Shown: positions 54,978 to 63,871, numbered from the stretch's first letter. The stretch: 64,000 bases of DNA from Sphingomonas tagetis (GCF_024211275.1 NZ_JAMLDX010000008.1:124001-188000), one strand, 5' to 3'. A program made the numbers and translations. Notes: generated by a model from the letters alone, not told the origin.

Positions 54978-55439
54978 ATGAGCAGATTATTGATCGCCGC
55001 GCTTCTCGCCGGCATCAGCCTCGCTGGAACCGCCAGCGCACAATCCGAGCGCGAAATCCGCAAGGACGAGCGCGCGGTCGAAACGAAGCAGGAGCAGCTG
55101 GTCGAGGCTCGCGATCGCAGCGACCCCAAGGACGTGCAGGAAGCGCGTGAAGACCTCCGCGATGCCCGACAGGAACTGCGCGAAGATCGCCGCGATCAGA
55201 AGACGAGCCGGTACGAAGCACCCTACCGCGACTGGAGCCAGAGCACGCCTGCGATGGGCTCGCGACTGCGGCCCAAATTCTACGGCACGCGCTACGTGAT
55301 CTCGAACCCTGAAGCCTATCAGCTCGGCTCGCTGGCTCGCAATCAACGCTGGATTCGCTATGGCGACGATGTGCTTCTGGTGAACATACGCAGCGGCCGC
55401 GTGGCGGCGGTGTTCCCGCGGCGATATCGCGACATGTGA
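54978..55439 (+). CDS. RcnB-like periplasmic protein
   Basis: A 153-aa exported protein. The signal peptide ends GTASAQ (about residue 22). A charged helix with heptad-like Glu/Arg/Asp (about 24-75; DARQELREDRRDQ) follows, then the RcnB-type C-terminal motif QRWIRYGDDVLLVNIRSGRV. E. coli RcnB takes part in Ni/Co homeostasis; many sphingomonad members are envelope proteins of unknown role. ATG 54978 was chosen as the signal-peptide start. Confidence 0.8.
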   Translation: MSRLLIAALLAGISLAGTASAQSEREIRKDERAVETKQEQLVEARDRSDPKDVQEAREDLRDARQELREDRRDQKTSRYEAPYRDWSQSTPAMGSRLRPKFYGTRYVISNPEAYQLGSLARNQRWIRYGDDVLLVNIRSGRVAAVFPRRYRDM

Positions 55440-55443
55440 TTCG

Positions 55444-55466
55444 CGAGCCGGCGGAGTGCCGGCTCG
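55444..55466 (+). terminator. Hairpin after the RcnB-like gene
   Basis: A 9-bp perfect stem (CGAGCCGGC / GCCGGCTCG) with a 5-nt loop, 5 bp past the stop. No T run follows, so termination may be weak or Rho-assisted. Confidence 0.4.
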
Positions 55467-55593
55467 ACAGCGCGCGGCGCGATCGCGCTGCGCCACGGGA
55501 TTGGGCGGCGGGACTCGGACAGCATCCGTCTCGTCGCTCATACCCTTGCAACACGCTTCAGTTCTGCCGCCATCTTCCAGAAGGAATGATCGC

Positions 55594-56544
55594 TTGATCA
55601 CGGTTTCGTCGAACGACGCGCCCTCCCGCATCGCCTTCGTGGGCGCGGGCCACGTTGGCGCGACCGCCGCCTATGCGATGATGCTGCGGGCGCTGTTCGA
55701 GGAAATCGTCCTGATCGACAGCAATGTCGAACTGGCCAGCGCCGAGGCGGAGGATCTTGCCGATGCCAATGCATTGGCTCGACCGGCGCGGATATGGGCT
55801 GGATGCTATGACGATGCCGCTTCGGCGCAAGTCGCGGTCATCACCGCCGGCGCAGCCTCGCACGGCAGTGAAAGCCGGCTGAGCCTCGCGTCGCGCAGTG
55901 CCGCGATCGTCAGGGCGTGCGCAACCGGGCTTGTCGATGGGGGCTTCACCGGCGTGCTGATCGTCGCATCGAACCCCGTCGATTTGATGACCGTCGTCGC
56001 CATGCGCGCCGCGGGATTTGCGCCGACGCGCGTCATCGGCACCGGCACCTTGCTCGACACCAGTCGCCTCAAACAGGCGCTCGGCGATGCGCTGCACGTC
56101 GCACCCGGCGCGATCGACGGTTATGTGCTCGGCGAGCATGGCGACAGCGAAGTTGCCGCATTCTCGACCGTGCGCATCGGCGGCCAGACGATCGCGCAAT
56201 TCGCGGCGGGCCATCCCCAGCCCGATCTAGCCGCGCTCGCTGTAGATGTTCGCGACGCCGGCTATCGCATCATTACCGGCAAGGGATATACCTCGTTCGG
56301 CATCGCCACGGCGATCGTCCGGATCTGCGAGGCCATCGTTCGCGACGAGCGCGCCGTGCTGCCAGTGAGCACATGGATCGACCGAAGGCTTGGGGCAGCC
56401 GATATTTGCCTGAGCCTGCCCTGTGTCATCGGCTCGGCGGGAATCGAGCGAGTCCTGTTTCCACCGCTCGAACCGGCCGAGGAGGCTGCGCTGCTCATTT
56501 CAGCGAACGCTCTGACCGAAGCGCTGAACGCGCTCGATCGCTAG
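55594..56544 (+). CDS. L-lactate dehydrogenase family protein
   Basis: A 316-aa NAD-dependent 2-hydroxyacid dehydrogenase of the LDH/MDH family. It has IAFVGAGHVGATAAYAM (NAD site), VASNPVDLMTVVA, GTGTLLDTSRLKQAL and GEHGDSEVAAFS (catalytic His). The GTLLDTSR text favours lactate over malate dehydrogenase, but the substrate loop (AGAASHGSESRLSL) is atypical: Q-PGE-R text of canonical LDH is replaced. I chose a TTG start at 55594 with AAGGA 8 nt before it; this gives the family's length. Confidence 0.82.
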   Translation: MITVSSNDAPSRIAFVGAGHVGATAAYAMMLRALFEEIVLIDSNVELASAEAEDLADANALARPARIWAGCYDDAASAQVAVITAGAASHGSESRLSLASRSAAIVRACATGLVDGGFTGVLIVASNPVDLMTVVAMRAAGFAPTRVIGTGTLLDTSRLKQALGDALHVAPGAIDGYVLGEHGDSEVAAFSTVRIGGQTIAQFAAGHPQPDLAALAVDVRDAGYRIITGKGYTSFGIATAIVRICEAIVRDERAVLPVSTWIDRRLGAADICLSLPCVIGSAGIERVLFPPLEPAEEAALLISANALTEALNALDR

Positions 56545-56921
56545 GTTAGACCGTCCTCATCCAGCGTCGGTCGGACAGGCCTGACGGCAGCGATCGATTG
56601 CGGCAAGACGTGGCGATTGGCCGCTTTCCTACAACCCCCATTCCGGCATATCTCATCCGTCCCCTTTTCGCCGGGACGCTCCTCATGCCGCCCTTCCCTT
56701 CAAGTTCGTCCCGCGCAACCGCAGGCGTCACCCGCACGCCCTCCCGCGCCCGCTCGCGCGCGAAGGATGTCGGGACCTTTGTGACTTTCCGCCGTCCCCG
56801 CCTCGCGCATGACACCCCCCAAAACTGTCAACTTCCCCTCGTACCCCTGTCAACTTCGATCATTTTGGGTACCCCCGCGCCGCCGCGTGACTCCCCGCCC
56901 CCGTTCGCGTATCGTTCCGCC
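56545..56921 (+). promoter_or_regulatory. Upstream region of the Y-family polymerase
   Basis: About 375 bp without a supportable gene. It contains an 11-bp direct repeat CTGTCAACTTC (56825-56835 and 56847-56857, period 22 bp, about two helical turns), two GTACCCC words, and the LexA box at 56903-56917. Confidence 0.5.
56903..56917. promoter_or_regulatory. LexA (SOS) box, GTTC-N7-GTTC
   Basis: GTTC-GCGTATC-GTTC matches exactly the alphaproteobacterial LexA consensus. It ends 4 bases before the ATG at 56922, so bound LexA would cover the transcription start and the translation-initiation region. The following gene is a translesion polymerase, the expected type of SOS target. Confidence 0.8.
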
Positions 56922-58226
56922 ATGCCCGACGCGGCGCCTCTCGACCTTCCGCCCCGCCCGCTGCGCTGGCTGTATCTCGACCTCAACAGCTATTTCGCGG
57001 CGGTCGAGCAGCAGTTGAACCCGGATCTTCGCGGCAAGCCGATCATCGTCGCGCCGGTCAATTCCGACACCACCGTCGCCATCGCCGCTTCGGTCCAGGC
57101 CAAGAAATACGGCATCCGCACCGGCACGCCGGTGTGGGAAGCGAAGCGCCTGTGCCGCGACCTCATCGTCACCCCCGGCCAGCACGAGAAGTACGTCGAA
57201 TTCCACCAGATGATCGTCGACGAAGTGTGGAAGCACATCCCGGTCGACCGCGTCTGCTCGATCGACGAGGTCGCCTGCCGCCTGCTCGACAACGAGAATG
57301 ACCGCGACACCGCCATCGCGCTCGCCAACCGCATCAAGGCCGGCATCCGCGCCAACGTCGGCGAGTGCCTCACTTCGTCGGTCGGCATCGCCCCCAACCG
57401 CCTGCTCGCCAAGCTCGCCAGCGACATGCAGAAGCCCGACGGCCTCGTCGTGCTGAGCGAGGAGGAACTGCCGCATCGCCTGTTCTCGATGCCGCTGCGC
57501 GACATCGCCGGGATTGGCGCGAAGATGGAGAAGCGGCTCGCGCAGCAGGGCATTCTCGACATCGGCCAGCTGTGCGATCGCCGCCCGCGCGACGCGGGCT
57601 CCGCCTGGGGCGGGGTCAATGGCGACCGGCTCTGGTATCTGCTCCACGGCTTCGACCTGCCCGAAAAGCCGACGCAGAGCCGCACCATCGGTCACAGCCA
57701 CGTCCTCTCGCCCCGCAAGCGCGGCTATGAGCCGGTCCGCCTCACCGCCCGCCGCCTCGCGCTCAAGGCCGCGAGCCGCTTGCGGCGCAAGGGCAAGGTC
57801 AGCCGGCTATTGGTGCTGCATGCGCGGTTCGAGGATGACAAGTCGGTCTGGCGCACATCGATCAAGCTGCCCTCGACGCAGGACAGCTTCACCGTCCTCG
57901 CCGCGCTCGATTCGATCTTCCCGCGGCTCAAGGAGGCCGGCCGCATGCGTGCCGGCGGCTTCCAGATCCGCATGATCGGGGTGACGCTGGCCGAAATCGC
58001 GCCGCTTGAGGGCGAGCAGGATTCGCTGTTCGCGATGCTCGATCCCAACGACCCGCTGGCGCGCGAGACGCGAACGCTCTCGCTCAGCAGGGCGATGGAC
58101 CGGATCAATGAAAAGTTCGGGCGTCATGCCGTCTCGGTCGGGCCGATGGACGGCAGCCGAAGCGATCGCATCGGAACGAAAATTGCGTTCGGCCGTATCC
58201 CTGATCTCGATGAATTTCACGAGTGA
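56922..58226 (+). CDS. Y-family DNA polymerase (DinB-like)
   Basis: A 434-aa translesion polymerase. It has WLYLDLNSYFAAVEQQ (first metal Asp), CSIDEVACRL (second Asp/Glu pair), SSVGIAPNRLLAKLASDMQKP and DIAGIGAKMEKRLAQQGI (helix-hairpin-helix thumb). A little-finger domain follows, with a beta-clamp peptide EQDSLFAML near residue 367. It is longer than E. coli DinB. No imuA/dnaE2 partner is next to it. An exact SOS box sits at its start; there is almost no room for a ribosome-binding site, so leaderless translation is possible. Confidence 0.9.
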   Translation: MPDAAPLDLPPRPLRWLYLDLNSYFAAVEQQLNPDLRGKPIIVAPVNSDTTVAIAASVQAKKYGIRTGTPVWEAKRLCRDLIVTPGQHEKYVEFHQMIVDEVWKHIPVDRVCSIDEVACRLLDNENDRDTAIALANRIKAGIRANVGECLTSSVGIAPNRLLAKLASDMQKPDGLVVLSEEELPHRLFSMPLRDIAGIGAKMEKRLAQQGILDIGQLCDRRPRDAGSAWGGVNGDRLWYLLHGFDLPEKPTQSRTIGHSHVLSPRKRGYEPVRLTARRLALKAASRLRRKGKVSRLLVLHARFEDDKSVWRTSIKLPSTQDSFTVLAALDSIFPRLKEAGRMRAGGFQIRMIGVTLAEIAPLEGEQDSLFAMLDPNDPLARETRTLSLSRAMDRINEKFGRHAVSVGPMDGSRSDRIGTKIAFGRIPDLDEFHE

Positions 58227-58322
58227 GCGTTGAACTTGCCTATTGCACCGCAAAATCGATTGGTGCCCGGTATAACGTATCTCTTGACGTCAATTGCTGC
58301 GTAAGCAAAAGGACCGCTCGCT

Positions 58323-58709
58323 ATGAACATCCGCCCCCTCCTCCCCGCCGCCGCGATCGCGCTCCTGTCGCTCGCCGCCTGTGACAACAAGCCCGAAGTG
58401 GTCGATAGCCGCGCGCCCGATCCGCTCGAGGAGCAGCTCAAGAATGCGCCGAAGGTCGAGCTGCCGCCGGCGATCAAGGCTTCGGTCTCGATGCGCTGCC
58501 AGCCCGGCAACGCGCTTGTGTTCGCCGAATTCTTCGAGGGCGACAAGCTGGTCAAGGTCCGCACCGAGCGCGATGGCGACCCGACCGACCTCAAGGCGGC
58601 CGAGGCAGGCCAGCCCTTCACGGCCGAGGGCGGCTACAAGCTGACCGGCAATTCGAAGACCGCGACCGTCGAACTGCCCGGCAAGGGCAAGCTCACCTGC
58701 CACGCCTGA
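58323..58709 (+). CDS. Lipoprotein of unknown function
   Basis: A 128-aa protein with a lipobox LAAC (Cys at about residue 20) after a hydrophobic signal. The mature part is a charged spacer (NKPEVVDSRAPDPLEEQL) and a small domain with two Cys (SMRCQPGNALVF and LTCHA) that could form a disulphide. No family was recognised. It is followed by a strong bidirectional terminator. Confidence 0.75.
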   Translation: MNIRPLLPAAAIALLSLAACDNKPEVVDSRAPDPLEEQLKNAPKVELPPAIKASVSMRCQPGNALVFAEFFEGDKLVKVRTERDGDPTDLKAAEAGQPFTAEGGYKLTGNSKTATVELPGKGKLTCHA

Positions 58710-58730
58710 TTGCGGCTTAAGTGATTAAAA

Positions 58731-58763
58731 AAAAGGGCCGGTGGTTCACCCACCGGCCCTTTT
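58731..58763. terminator. Bidirectional Rho-independent terminator
   Basis: A 14-bp perfect stem (AAAAGGGCCGGTGG at 58731-58744, CCACCGGCCCTTTT at 58750-58763) with a 5-nt loop, flanked by A and T runs on both sides. It separates the convergent lipoprotein and M3 peptidase genes and ends both transcripts. Confidence 0.9.
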
Positions 58764-58766
58764 TCG

Positions 58767-60920
58767 TCACTGGCTCGGAAACCCCCGCCGCTTGAACAGC
58801 GCCTTCACATCCGGATCGCGGCCCCGAAACGCCCGGTACGCCACCTTCCGGTCGGTCTCGTTGCCCGTCTCCAGCAGCACGGTGCGGAACTTGTCGGCGG
58901 TCGTCTTGTCCCAGACGTTCCCGCTCTCCTCGAACGCCGCCCAGGTGTCGGCGTCCATCGTCTCCGACCACAGGTAGGAATAATAGCCCGCCGAATAGGC
59001 GTCGGACGAGAACAGGTGATTGAACTGCGGCAACCGGTGCCGCATGACGATCTCCCTGGGCATCTGCAGCTCGGCCAGCGCCGTCCGCTCGAACGCATCC
59101 GGATCGGTCACCGGCGTGGTGCGGTCATGCAGCTTCATGTCGACGATCGCCGACGACAGATATTCGACCGTGTCGAACCCTTGGTTGAACGTCTGCGCCT
59201 TCTCGATCTTCTCGACCAACGCCGCAGGAATCACCTCGCCCGTCTTGTAATGCTTGGCGAAGCGGTTGAGCACGTCGGGGGTCAGCAACCAGTTCTCGTT
59301 CACCTGGCTGGGATATTCCACAAAGTCCCGCGGCGTGCCGCCGAGACCCGGATAATAGACATTGCCGAGCAGGCTGTGCAGCGCATGGCCGAACTCGTGG
59401 AACAGCGTCGAGGCGTCGTCGATGCTGATCAGCGTCGGCGCACCCGCCCCGCCCTTGGTGAAATTGTTGTTGTTCGATGCCAGCACGAGCTTGTCGCCGC
59501 GCAGCCCGGACCGCCCCCGATAGGCCGTCGCCCAGGCGCCCGAGCGCTTCCCCGCCCGCGCGAAATTGTCGAGGTAGAAGACGCCGACGACCTGCCCCTG
59601 CCGCGTCACCTCGAAGGTGCGGACGTCGGGATGGAACACCGGCACCGCGCCGCTATTCTCCTTGAAATTGAGATCGTAGAGCCGCCCCGCCGCGTAGAAC
59701 ATGGCGTTCACCATGTTGTTGAGCTCGAGATACGGCTTCACCTCGCTCTCATCGAGGTCATACTTCGCCTTGCGCACCTTCTCGGCATAGTAGCGATAGT
59801 CCCAGCCTTCGACCTTGATCTTCGGCCCCCTGCCCGCCGCAGCCTCGGCGTCGGCGAGCTTCTGCATGTCGGCGACTTCCTCCAGCACGCGGGCGCGCGC
59901 GGCGGGCCAGACCGACATCATCAGCTTCATGGCATTGGCCGGCGTCTCCGCCATCGTTTCGTCCATGCGATAGTCGGCATGCGTCTTGAAGCCGAGGATG
60001 ACCGCGCGTTCCTGGCGCAGCTTGAGGATGCCGGCGATCACCGCATTGGTGTCGTTGGCGTCGCCATTGTCGCCGCGGTTGATATAGGCGTTGTAGATCT
60101 TCTCACGCAGCGCGCGGTTGCTGGCGTACATCAGGAAGGGCTGCATCGACGAGCGCGTGTTCTTGACCGCCCATTTGCCCGCCTGCCCGCGCGCCTTGGC
60201 TTCGTCGGCGAGGCTCGACTTGAAGCTGTCGGGCAGTCCGGCGAGGTCGGCTTCCTTGTCGATGAAGATCGCCGTCTCTTCGTCCGCCAGCACGCGCTTG
60301 CTGAACTCGGTATAGGCCTTGGCCAGCTCGCCGTTGATGCGCTTGATCTCGGTCTTCTGCGCCTCGTTGAGCAGCGCGCCGGAGGTCACCGAATCGCGAT
60401 AGCTGCGCTCGAGCAGCCGGAGCTGCTGCGCGTTGAGGCCGAGCGTTTGGCGCTTGTCGTAGAGTGTCTTGACGCGGGCGAACATCTTGCGGTCGAGGCT
60501 GAGTTCGGTCGAGAAGGCCGAGAGCTTAGGGCTCCACTCGGTCGCGATCTTCTGAACCTCGGGCGTAGCGAGGTTGCTGGTATAGACGCCCCATACCGGG
60601 AAGACGCGGTTCAGCGAGTTGGTCGCCTTTTGCTGCGCCTCGATCGTGTTGGCGAAGGTGGGCGCTTCGGGATTGTCGCGCACCTTGGCGAATTGCGCGC
60701 GCGCCTCGGCCATCCCCCGCTCGAACGCGGCCGGGAACATCGCCGGCGTCACCTTGTCCCACTGGGGCACGCCATCATACGGCCCGGGCCAGACGTCGGT
60801 CATCGGTGCGGGATTGGGCGCGGTCGGCGCAGGCGCGGTCTGTTGCATGGTGCTGGCCAAACTCATCGGGGTCAGGAGCGAGGTAGTGGCAAACAGCGCC
60901 GCGCCAAGGGCTAGTTTCAT
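58767..60920 (-). CDS. M3-family metallopeptidase (peptidyl-dipeptidase Dcp-like), exported
   Basis: A 717-aa zinc oligopeptidase. The signal peptide ends near residue 23 (PMSLAS), placing it in the periplasm. The zinc site LFHEFGHALHSLLGN (HExxH near residue 503) and the downstream Glu in DFVEYPSQVNENW are the M3 signatures; SSDAYSAGYYSYLWSE gives the substrate-binding Tyr/His region. The length equals that of Dcp. GGGAA lies 5 nt before the ATG within a 14-bp palindrome (60924-60937). Confidence 0.92.
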   Translation of the reverse strand: MKLALGAALFATTSLLTPMSLASTMQQTAPAPTAPNPAPMTDVWPGPYDGVPQWDKVTPAMFPAAFERGMAEARAQFAKVRDNPEAPTFANTIEAQQKATNSLNRVFPVWGVYTSNLATPEVQKIATEWSPKLSAFSTELSLDRKMFARVKTLYDKRQTLGLNAQQLRLLERSYRDSVTSGALLNEAQKTEIKRINGELAKAYTEFSKRVLADEETAIFIDKEADLAGLPDSFKSSLADEAKARGQAGKWAVKNTRSSMQPFLMYASNRALREKIYNAYINRGDNGDANDTNAVIAGILKLRQERAVILGFKTHADYRMDETMAETPANAMKLMMSVWPAARARVLEEVADMQKLADAEAAAGRGPKIKVEGWDYRYYAEKVRKAKYDLDESEVKPYLELNNMVNAMFYAAGRLYDLNFKENSGAVPVFHPDVRTFEVTRQGQVVGVFYLDNFARAGKRSGAWATAYRGRSGLRGDKLVLASNNNNFTKGGAGAPTLISIDDASTLFHEFGHALHSLLGNVYYPGLGGTPRDFVEYPSQVNENWLLTPDVLNRFAKHYKTGEVIPAALVEKIEKAQTFNQGFDTVEYLSSAIVDMKLHDRTTPVTDPDAFERTALAELQMPREIVMRHRLPQFNHLFSSDAYSAGYYSYLWSETMDADTWAAFEESGNVWDKTTADKFRTVLLETGNETDRKVAYRAFRGRDPDVKALFKRRGFPSQ

Positions 60921-61081
60921 GAGAATTCCCGGGAATTGAATGATGTTGCAGGTGATACCGTCGCCATCAGGCGGAGCGCAAGCCTGTGTACCATTCGCCT
61001 ATGACAGCTGACTGCGCGGTGAACTGAAACAATTTTCATCCATCGCCTGCTTGTGCCACGCTGAGTGCAAGGAGTTGAGGG

Positions 61082-61816
61082 TTGGCGACGGTTGCGGTCT
61101 ATAGTCTCAAGGGCGGGGTCGGAAAGACGACGCTGGCGGTCAATTTGGCCTGGTGCTCCGCGACGCTGTCAGCCCGCCGGACATTGCTGTGGGACCTCGA
61201 CCCGCAGGCCGCCGCGACCTTCCTGCTCGGCGGCGGCACAGGCAAGGCACAGGCGCAGTCGGTGTTCAGCAAGGATGTGGAGCCGGCCAAGCTGGTCCAC
61301 GCGAGCGCGACCGCGCGGCTCGACCTGATCGGCGCCGACGCGTCGCTGCGCGGGCTCGACCTGCTGTTCCACGAACTCGACAAGAAGAAGCGGCTCGCCA
61401 AGCTGCTCGGCCAGCTCGACAAGGCCTATGACCGCATGGTGCTCGATTGTCCGCCGGGCCTGACCGAGACCAGCGAGCAGGTAATGCGCGCCGCCGACCT
61501 GATCGTGGTGCCGGTGATCCCCTCGCCACTCTCGGAACGCGCGCTGGCCGAAATCGAGGCCCATCTCGGCAACAAGGCGACCGGGCGGCTGATGCCGGTG
61601 CATTCGATGGCCGACCGCCGCCGCAAGCTGCACGCAGAGACGATTGCGCGAAATCCCGGCTGGCCCGTCATTCCGATGGCGAGCGTGGTCGAGACGATGG
61701 CGGCGCGGCGTGCGCCGGTCGGCGCCTTTGCCGGGCGCACTGCCGGGGCCAGGGCGTTTGCCGAGCTGTGGCAGGCGATCGAACGTCGCCTCGCCAAAGC
61801 GAAAAGGAAAGCATGA
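61082..61816 (+). CDS. ParA/MinD-family ATPase
   Basis: A 244-aa deviant-Walker ATPase. YSLKGGVGKTTLAVNLAW is the Walker A motif with the signature Lys, VLDCPPGLTET Walker B, and LIVVPVIPSPLSERAL the downstream switch. No parB follows and no centromere-like repeats were seen, so it is an orphan member rather than the chromosomal ParA. I used TTG 61082 with AAGGAG about 7 nt before it. It overlaps aat as ATGA. Confidence 0.85.
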   Translation: MATVAVYSLKGGVGKTTLAVNLAWCSATLSARRTLLWDLDPQAAATFLLGGGTGKAQAQSVFSKDVEPAKLVHASATARLDLIGADASLRGLDLLFHELDKKKRLAKLLGQLDKAYDRMVLDCPPGLTETSEQVMRAADLIVVPVIPSPLSERALAEIEAHLGNKATGRLMPVHSMADRRRKLHAETIARNPGWPVIPMASVVETMAARRAPVGAFAGRTAGARAFAELWQAIERRLAKAKRKA

Positions 61817-62565
61817 CCCGCCCGACGCCCCGCTCGCAGGATCTCGACCCCGATCTGGTGTTGCGCGCCTATGCGATGGGCGTGTTCCCGATGGCCGAGC
61901 ATCGCGACGAGGCCAGCGTATTCTGGGTCGAGCCGCGCCAGCGCGCGATCCTCCCGCTCGACGGCTTCCACCTCTCGCGCTCGCTGCGCAAGACGCTCAC
62001 GTCCGGCCGCTTCCGCGTCACTGCCGACGCGGCGTTGGAGCAAGTGATCGCGCTGTGCGCCGAGTCCGCCGACGACCGCCCGGACACTTGGATCAACCCG
62101 GCGATCGAACGCGTGTTCGGCGAGTTGCACCGCCGCGGCTTCGCGCATTCGGTCGAATGCTGGGACGGCGAGCAGCTGGTCGGCGGACTCTATGGACTCG
62201 CATTGGGCCGGGCGTTCTTCGGCGAATCGATGGTCAGCCGCGCGCGCGACGCGTCCAAGGTGGCGATCGCGGCGCTGGTGGCGCGGCTGCGGCTCGGCGG
62301 GTTCACGTTGCTCGACTGCCAGTTCATGACCGACCACCTCGCCTCGCTGGGCGCGGTGGAGGTGCCGCGCGAGACTTACCTTTCGCTCTTGTCGGATTCG
62401 CTCGGCGAAGGCTCGGCGGGTCTGGCGACGGGTGTTGCGGTGGTGGCCGGCGACTTCGGCGCGCTCGACGCTTTCGGCGCGTCGCCATCGGGCGCTGCGC
62501 CGTCCACCGTCTCGCCGCCCGTTTCGGGGAAGGTCATCGCGCAGCTTTTGACCCAGACGTCGTAG
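61813..62565 (+). CDS. aat: Leucyl/phenylalanyl-tRNA-protein transferase
   Basis: A 250-aa enzyme that adds Leu/Phe to N-terminal Arg/Lys, marking proteins for ClpS/ClpAP. It has LRAYAMGVFPMAEHRDEASVFWVEP, HSVECWDGEQLVGGLYGLALG, FFGESMVSRARDASKVAI and LLDCQFMTDHLASLGAVEV. After the core (about residue 195) a 55-residue Gly/Ala/Ser-rich tail follows, ending VSGKVIAQLLTQTS. This tail is encoded opposite the 3' end of the DUF2155 gene. ATG 61813 overlaps the ParA stop. Confidence 0.94.
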   Translation: MTRPTPRSQDLDPDLVLRAYAMGVFPMAEHRDEASVFWVEPRQRAILPLDGFHLSRSLRKTLTSGRFRVTADAALEQVIALCAESADDRPDTWINPAIERVFGELHRRGFAHSVECWDGEQLVGGLYGLALGRAFFGESMVSRARDASKVAIAALVARLRLGGFTLLDCQFMTDHLASLGAVEVPRETYLSLLSDSLGEGSAGLATGVAVVAGDFGALDAFGASPSGAAPSTVSPPVSGKVIAQLLTQTS

Positions 62566-63038
62566 ATCGGGTGCGGCACGACGTTGAGCGCGGGCCGCTC
62601 CTTGAACAGCCAGCCCGAAAAGACGCGTGACCAATTGCCATCGGTGCCGCGCACGTCGACCTGAGCGAAGGCGCCGGTATATTGCTCGCTCTCGAACGGC
62701 GCCGTCTTCTCGCATGCGCGCAGCCGGACGATGACGTCGCCGACGCGCGTGGCCTGCCCGGGCTTCAACGAGATGTCGCGCGCGACGCCATTGCGCTTGT
62801 TGAGCAGGCCGAGCACCGCGACACGATCATTCATCGGCGTCGCGCCCGCGGTCGACGCTGCCGCGCCGCTCGCGTCGACCGTGACGATCTCCTCGCCCGG
62901 CCCGCCGCCCTTAGGCGCGACCTCGACCTTGTCGGCCGCCGCCGATTTTTTGGGTTCAGGCTGAAGGCTCTTCACCCAGTCGCAACCCGCCAGCGCCAGC
63001 GGCGCCGTCAGCAGGACAGCAAGCCGGGTCAGGCGCAT
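62376..63038 (-). CDS. DUF2155-domain lipoprotein
   Basis: A 220-aa lipoprotein (lipobox LAGC, Cys near residue 19). The DUF2155 core (about 70-165) contains VAVLGLLNKRNGVARDISL, VRLRACEKTAPFE and FSGWLFKERPALNVVPHPIYD-type text. A Pro/Ser/Ala tail of about 55 residues overlaps the end of aat on the opposite strand for 190 bp. Its ATG overlaps the NDUFA12 stop, an alphaproteobacterial pairing. Function unknown. Confidence 0.88.
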   Translation of the reverse strand: MRLTRLAVLLTAPLALAGCDWVKSLQPEPKKSAAADKVEVAPKGGGPGEEIVTVDASGAAASTAGATPMNDRVAVLGLLNKRNGVARDISLKPGQATRVGDVIVRLRACEKTAPFESEQYTGAFAQVDVRGTDGNWSRVFSGWLFKERPALNVVPHPIYDVWVKSCAMTFPETGGETVDGAAPDGDAPKASSAPKSPATTATPVARPAEPSPSESDKSER

Positions 63039-63430
63039 CAGGCGCCGGGCGTCCAGGCTTCGTAGTCTCCGGTCGCGCCGATGCGCTCGCCGCCCTTTTC
63101 GAGCGCGCCCGCCGGACGATAGGCGGCGGCGGTGCCGGTCAGGTTGGCCAGCGCCGGCTGTTCCCACTGCCGCACCGGCGGCAGCGCGCGCGAGGGGATG
63201 TCGTCGATCTGGTGGTGAAGCCAGCTGAACCATTCGGGCGGCACGCGGCTCGAATCGTTCGAGCCCTTGTAGATCACCCAGCGGCGCGGGTTGCCCGCGG
63301 TGTCGCGCCCGCCCTGATAATAGACGTTGCCCAACGCATCCTCGCCCACCACGTCCTTGCCGCGCAGACCGACCCAGGTGCCGAAGGTGGAACCGTTCCA
63401 CCAGGTGAAAATGTTGGCGAAGATGCTCAT
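63038..63430 (-). CDS. NADH:ubiquinone oxidoreductase accessory subunit NDUFA12
   Basis: A 130-aa homologue of the complex I accessory subunit NDUFA12/B17.2, found in mitochondria and alphaproteobacteria. It has TWWNGSTFGTWVGLRGKDVV, YYQGGRDTAGNPRRWVIYKG and VPPEWFSWLHHQIDDIPS, all typical. The nuo genes are elsewhere, as is usual for this subunit. ATG 63430. Confidence 0.94.
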   Translation of the reverse strand: MSIFANIFTWWNGSTFGTWVGLRGKDVVGEDALGNVYYQGGRDTAGNPRRWVIYKGSNDSSRVPPEWFSWLHHQIDDIPSRALPPVRQWEQPALANLTGTAAAYRPAGALEKGGERIGATGDYEAWTPGA

Positions 63431-63773
63431 GGCCCGCGCTTTACGAGACCTGCGCGGCGGCGGCAATCGGGTTTGCGTGGGGGCGTGGCGTTGTCATCGT
63501 TCGGCTACGGACTTCGGCAGTGGCCTATCTTGAGTGACATAACCGATTTGGTTCATAGGAAAGCGATCAGTTCGACAGGCTGATTTGTCGCGATTTTTGG
63601 GGATTAAGATGGCAGCGGTAGCAAGGTTGAACACGATTTTACGCCGATTGCGCGACGTGCGGTGGAATCTCAATGTGACGATTTCGACACTTCTTGTGAT
63701 GGGTCTTCGACAGGCCGTTGCGTTTGCCGAAGGGAATGGCGAATTGAGACCGGTCGGGTGCAGCCATTCTTAG

Positions 63774-63815
63774 CCCCTCCCGCCCTTCGCGGCAGGGGTT
63801 GGGGAGGGTCTTCTT
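63774..63815 (+). repeat. Intergenic GC-rich repeat, copy 1
   Basis: A Pur/Pyr-biased block (CCCCTCCCGCCCTTCGCGG, then GGGGTTGGGGAGGGTCTTCTT). It is self-complementary over its two arms, so it can fold as a hairpin, and is related in reverse orientation to copy 2. Confidence 0.5.
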
Positions 63816-63871
63816 TTGTGTTTTCGGGCTCGCCGCAAGCCCGCGCAGCGCTGACCATTGGCTAGAAAAGC

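Noticed and set aside
60924..60937. 14-bp palindrome AATTCCCGGGAATT over the M3 peptidase ribosome-binding site
   Set aside because: With no loop it cannot form an RNA hairpin, and there is no second copy to suggest an operator. Probably chance.
63609..63773. A 54-aa frame (MAAVARLNTILRRLRDVRWN onward) near the end of the window
   Set aside because: Only a weak ribosome-binding site, no family recognised, and it lies among intergenic repeats. Left as possible but unsupported.
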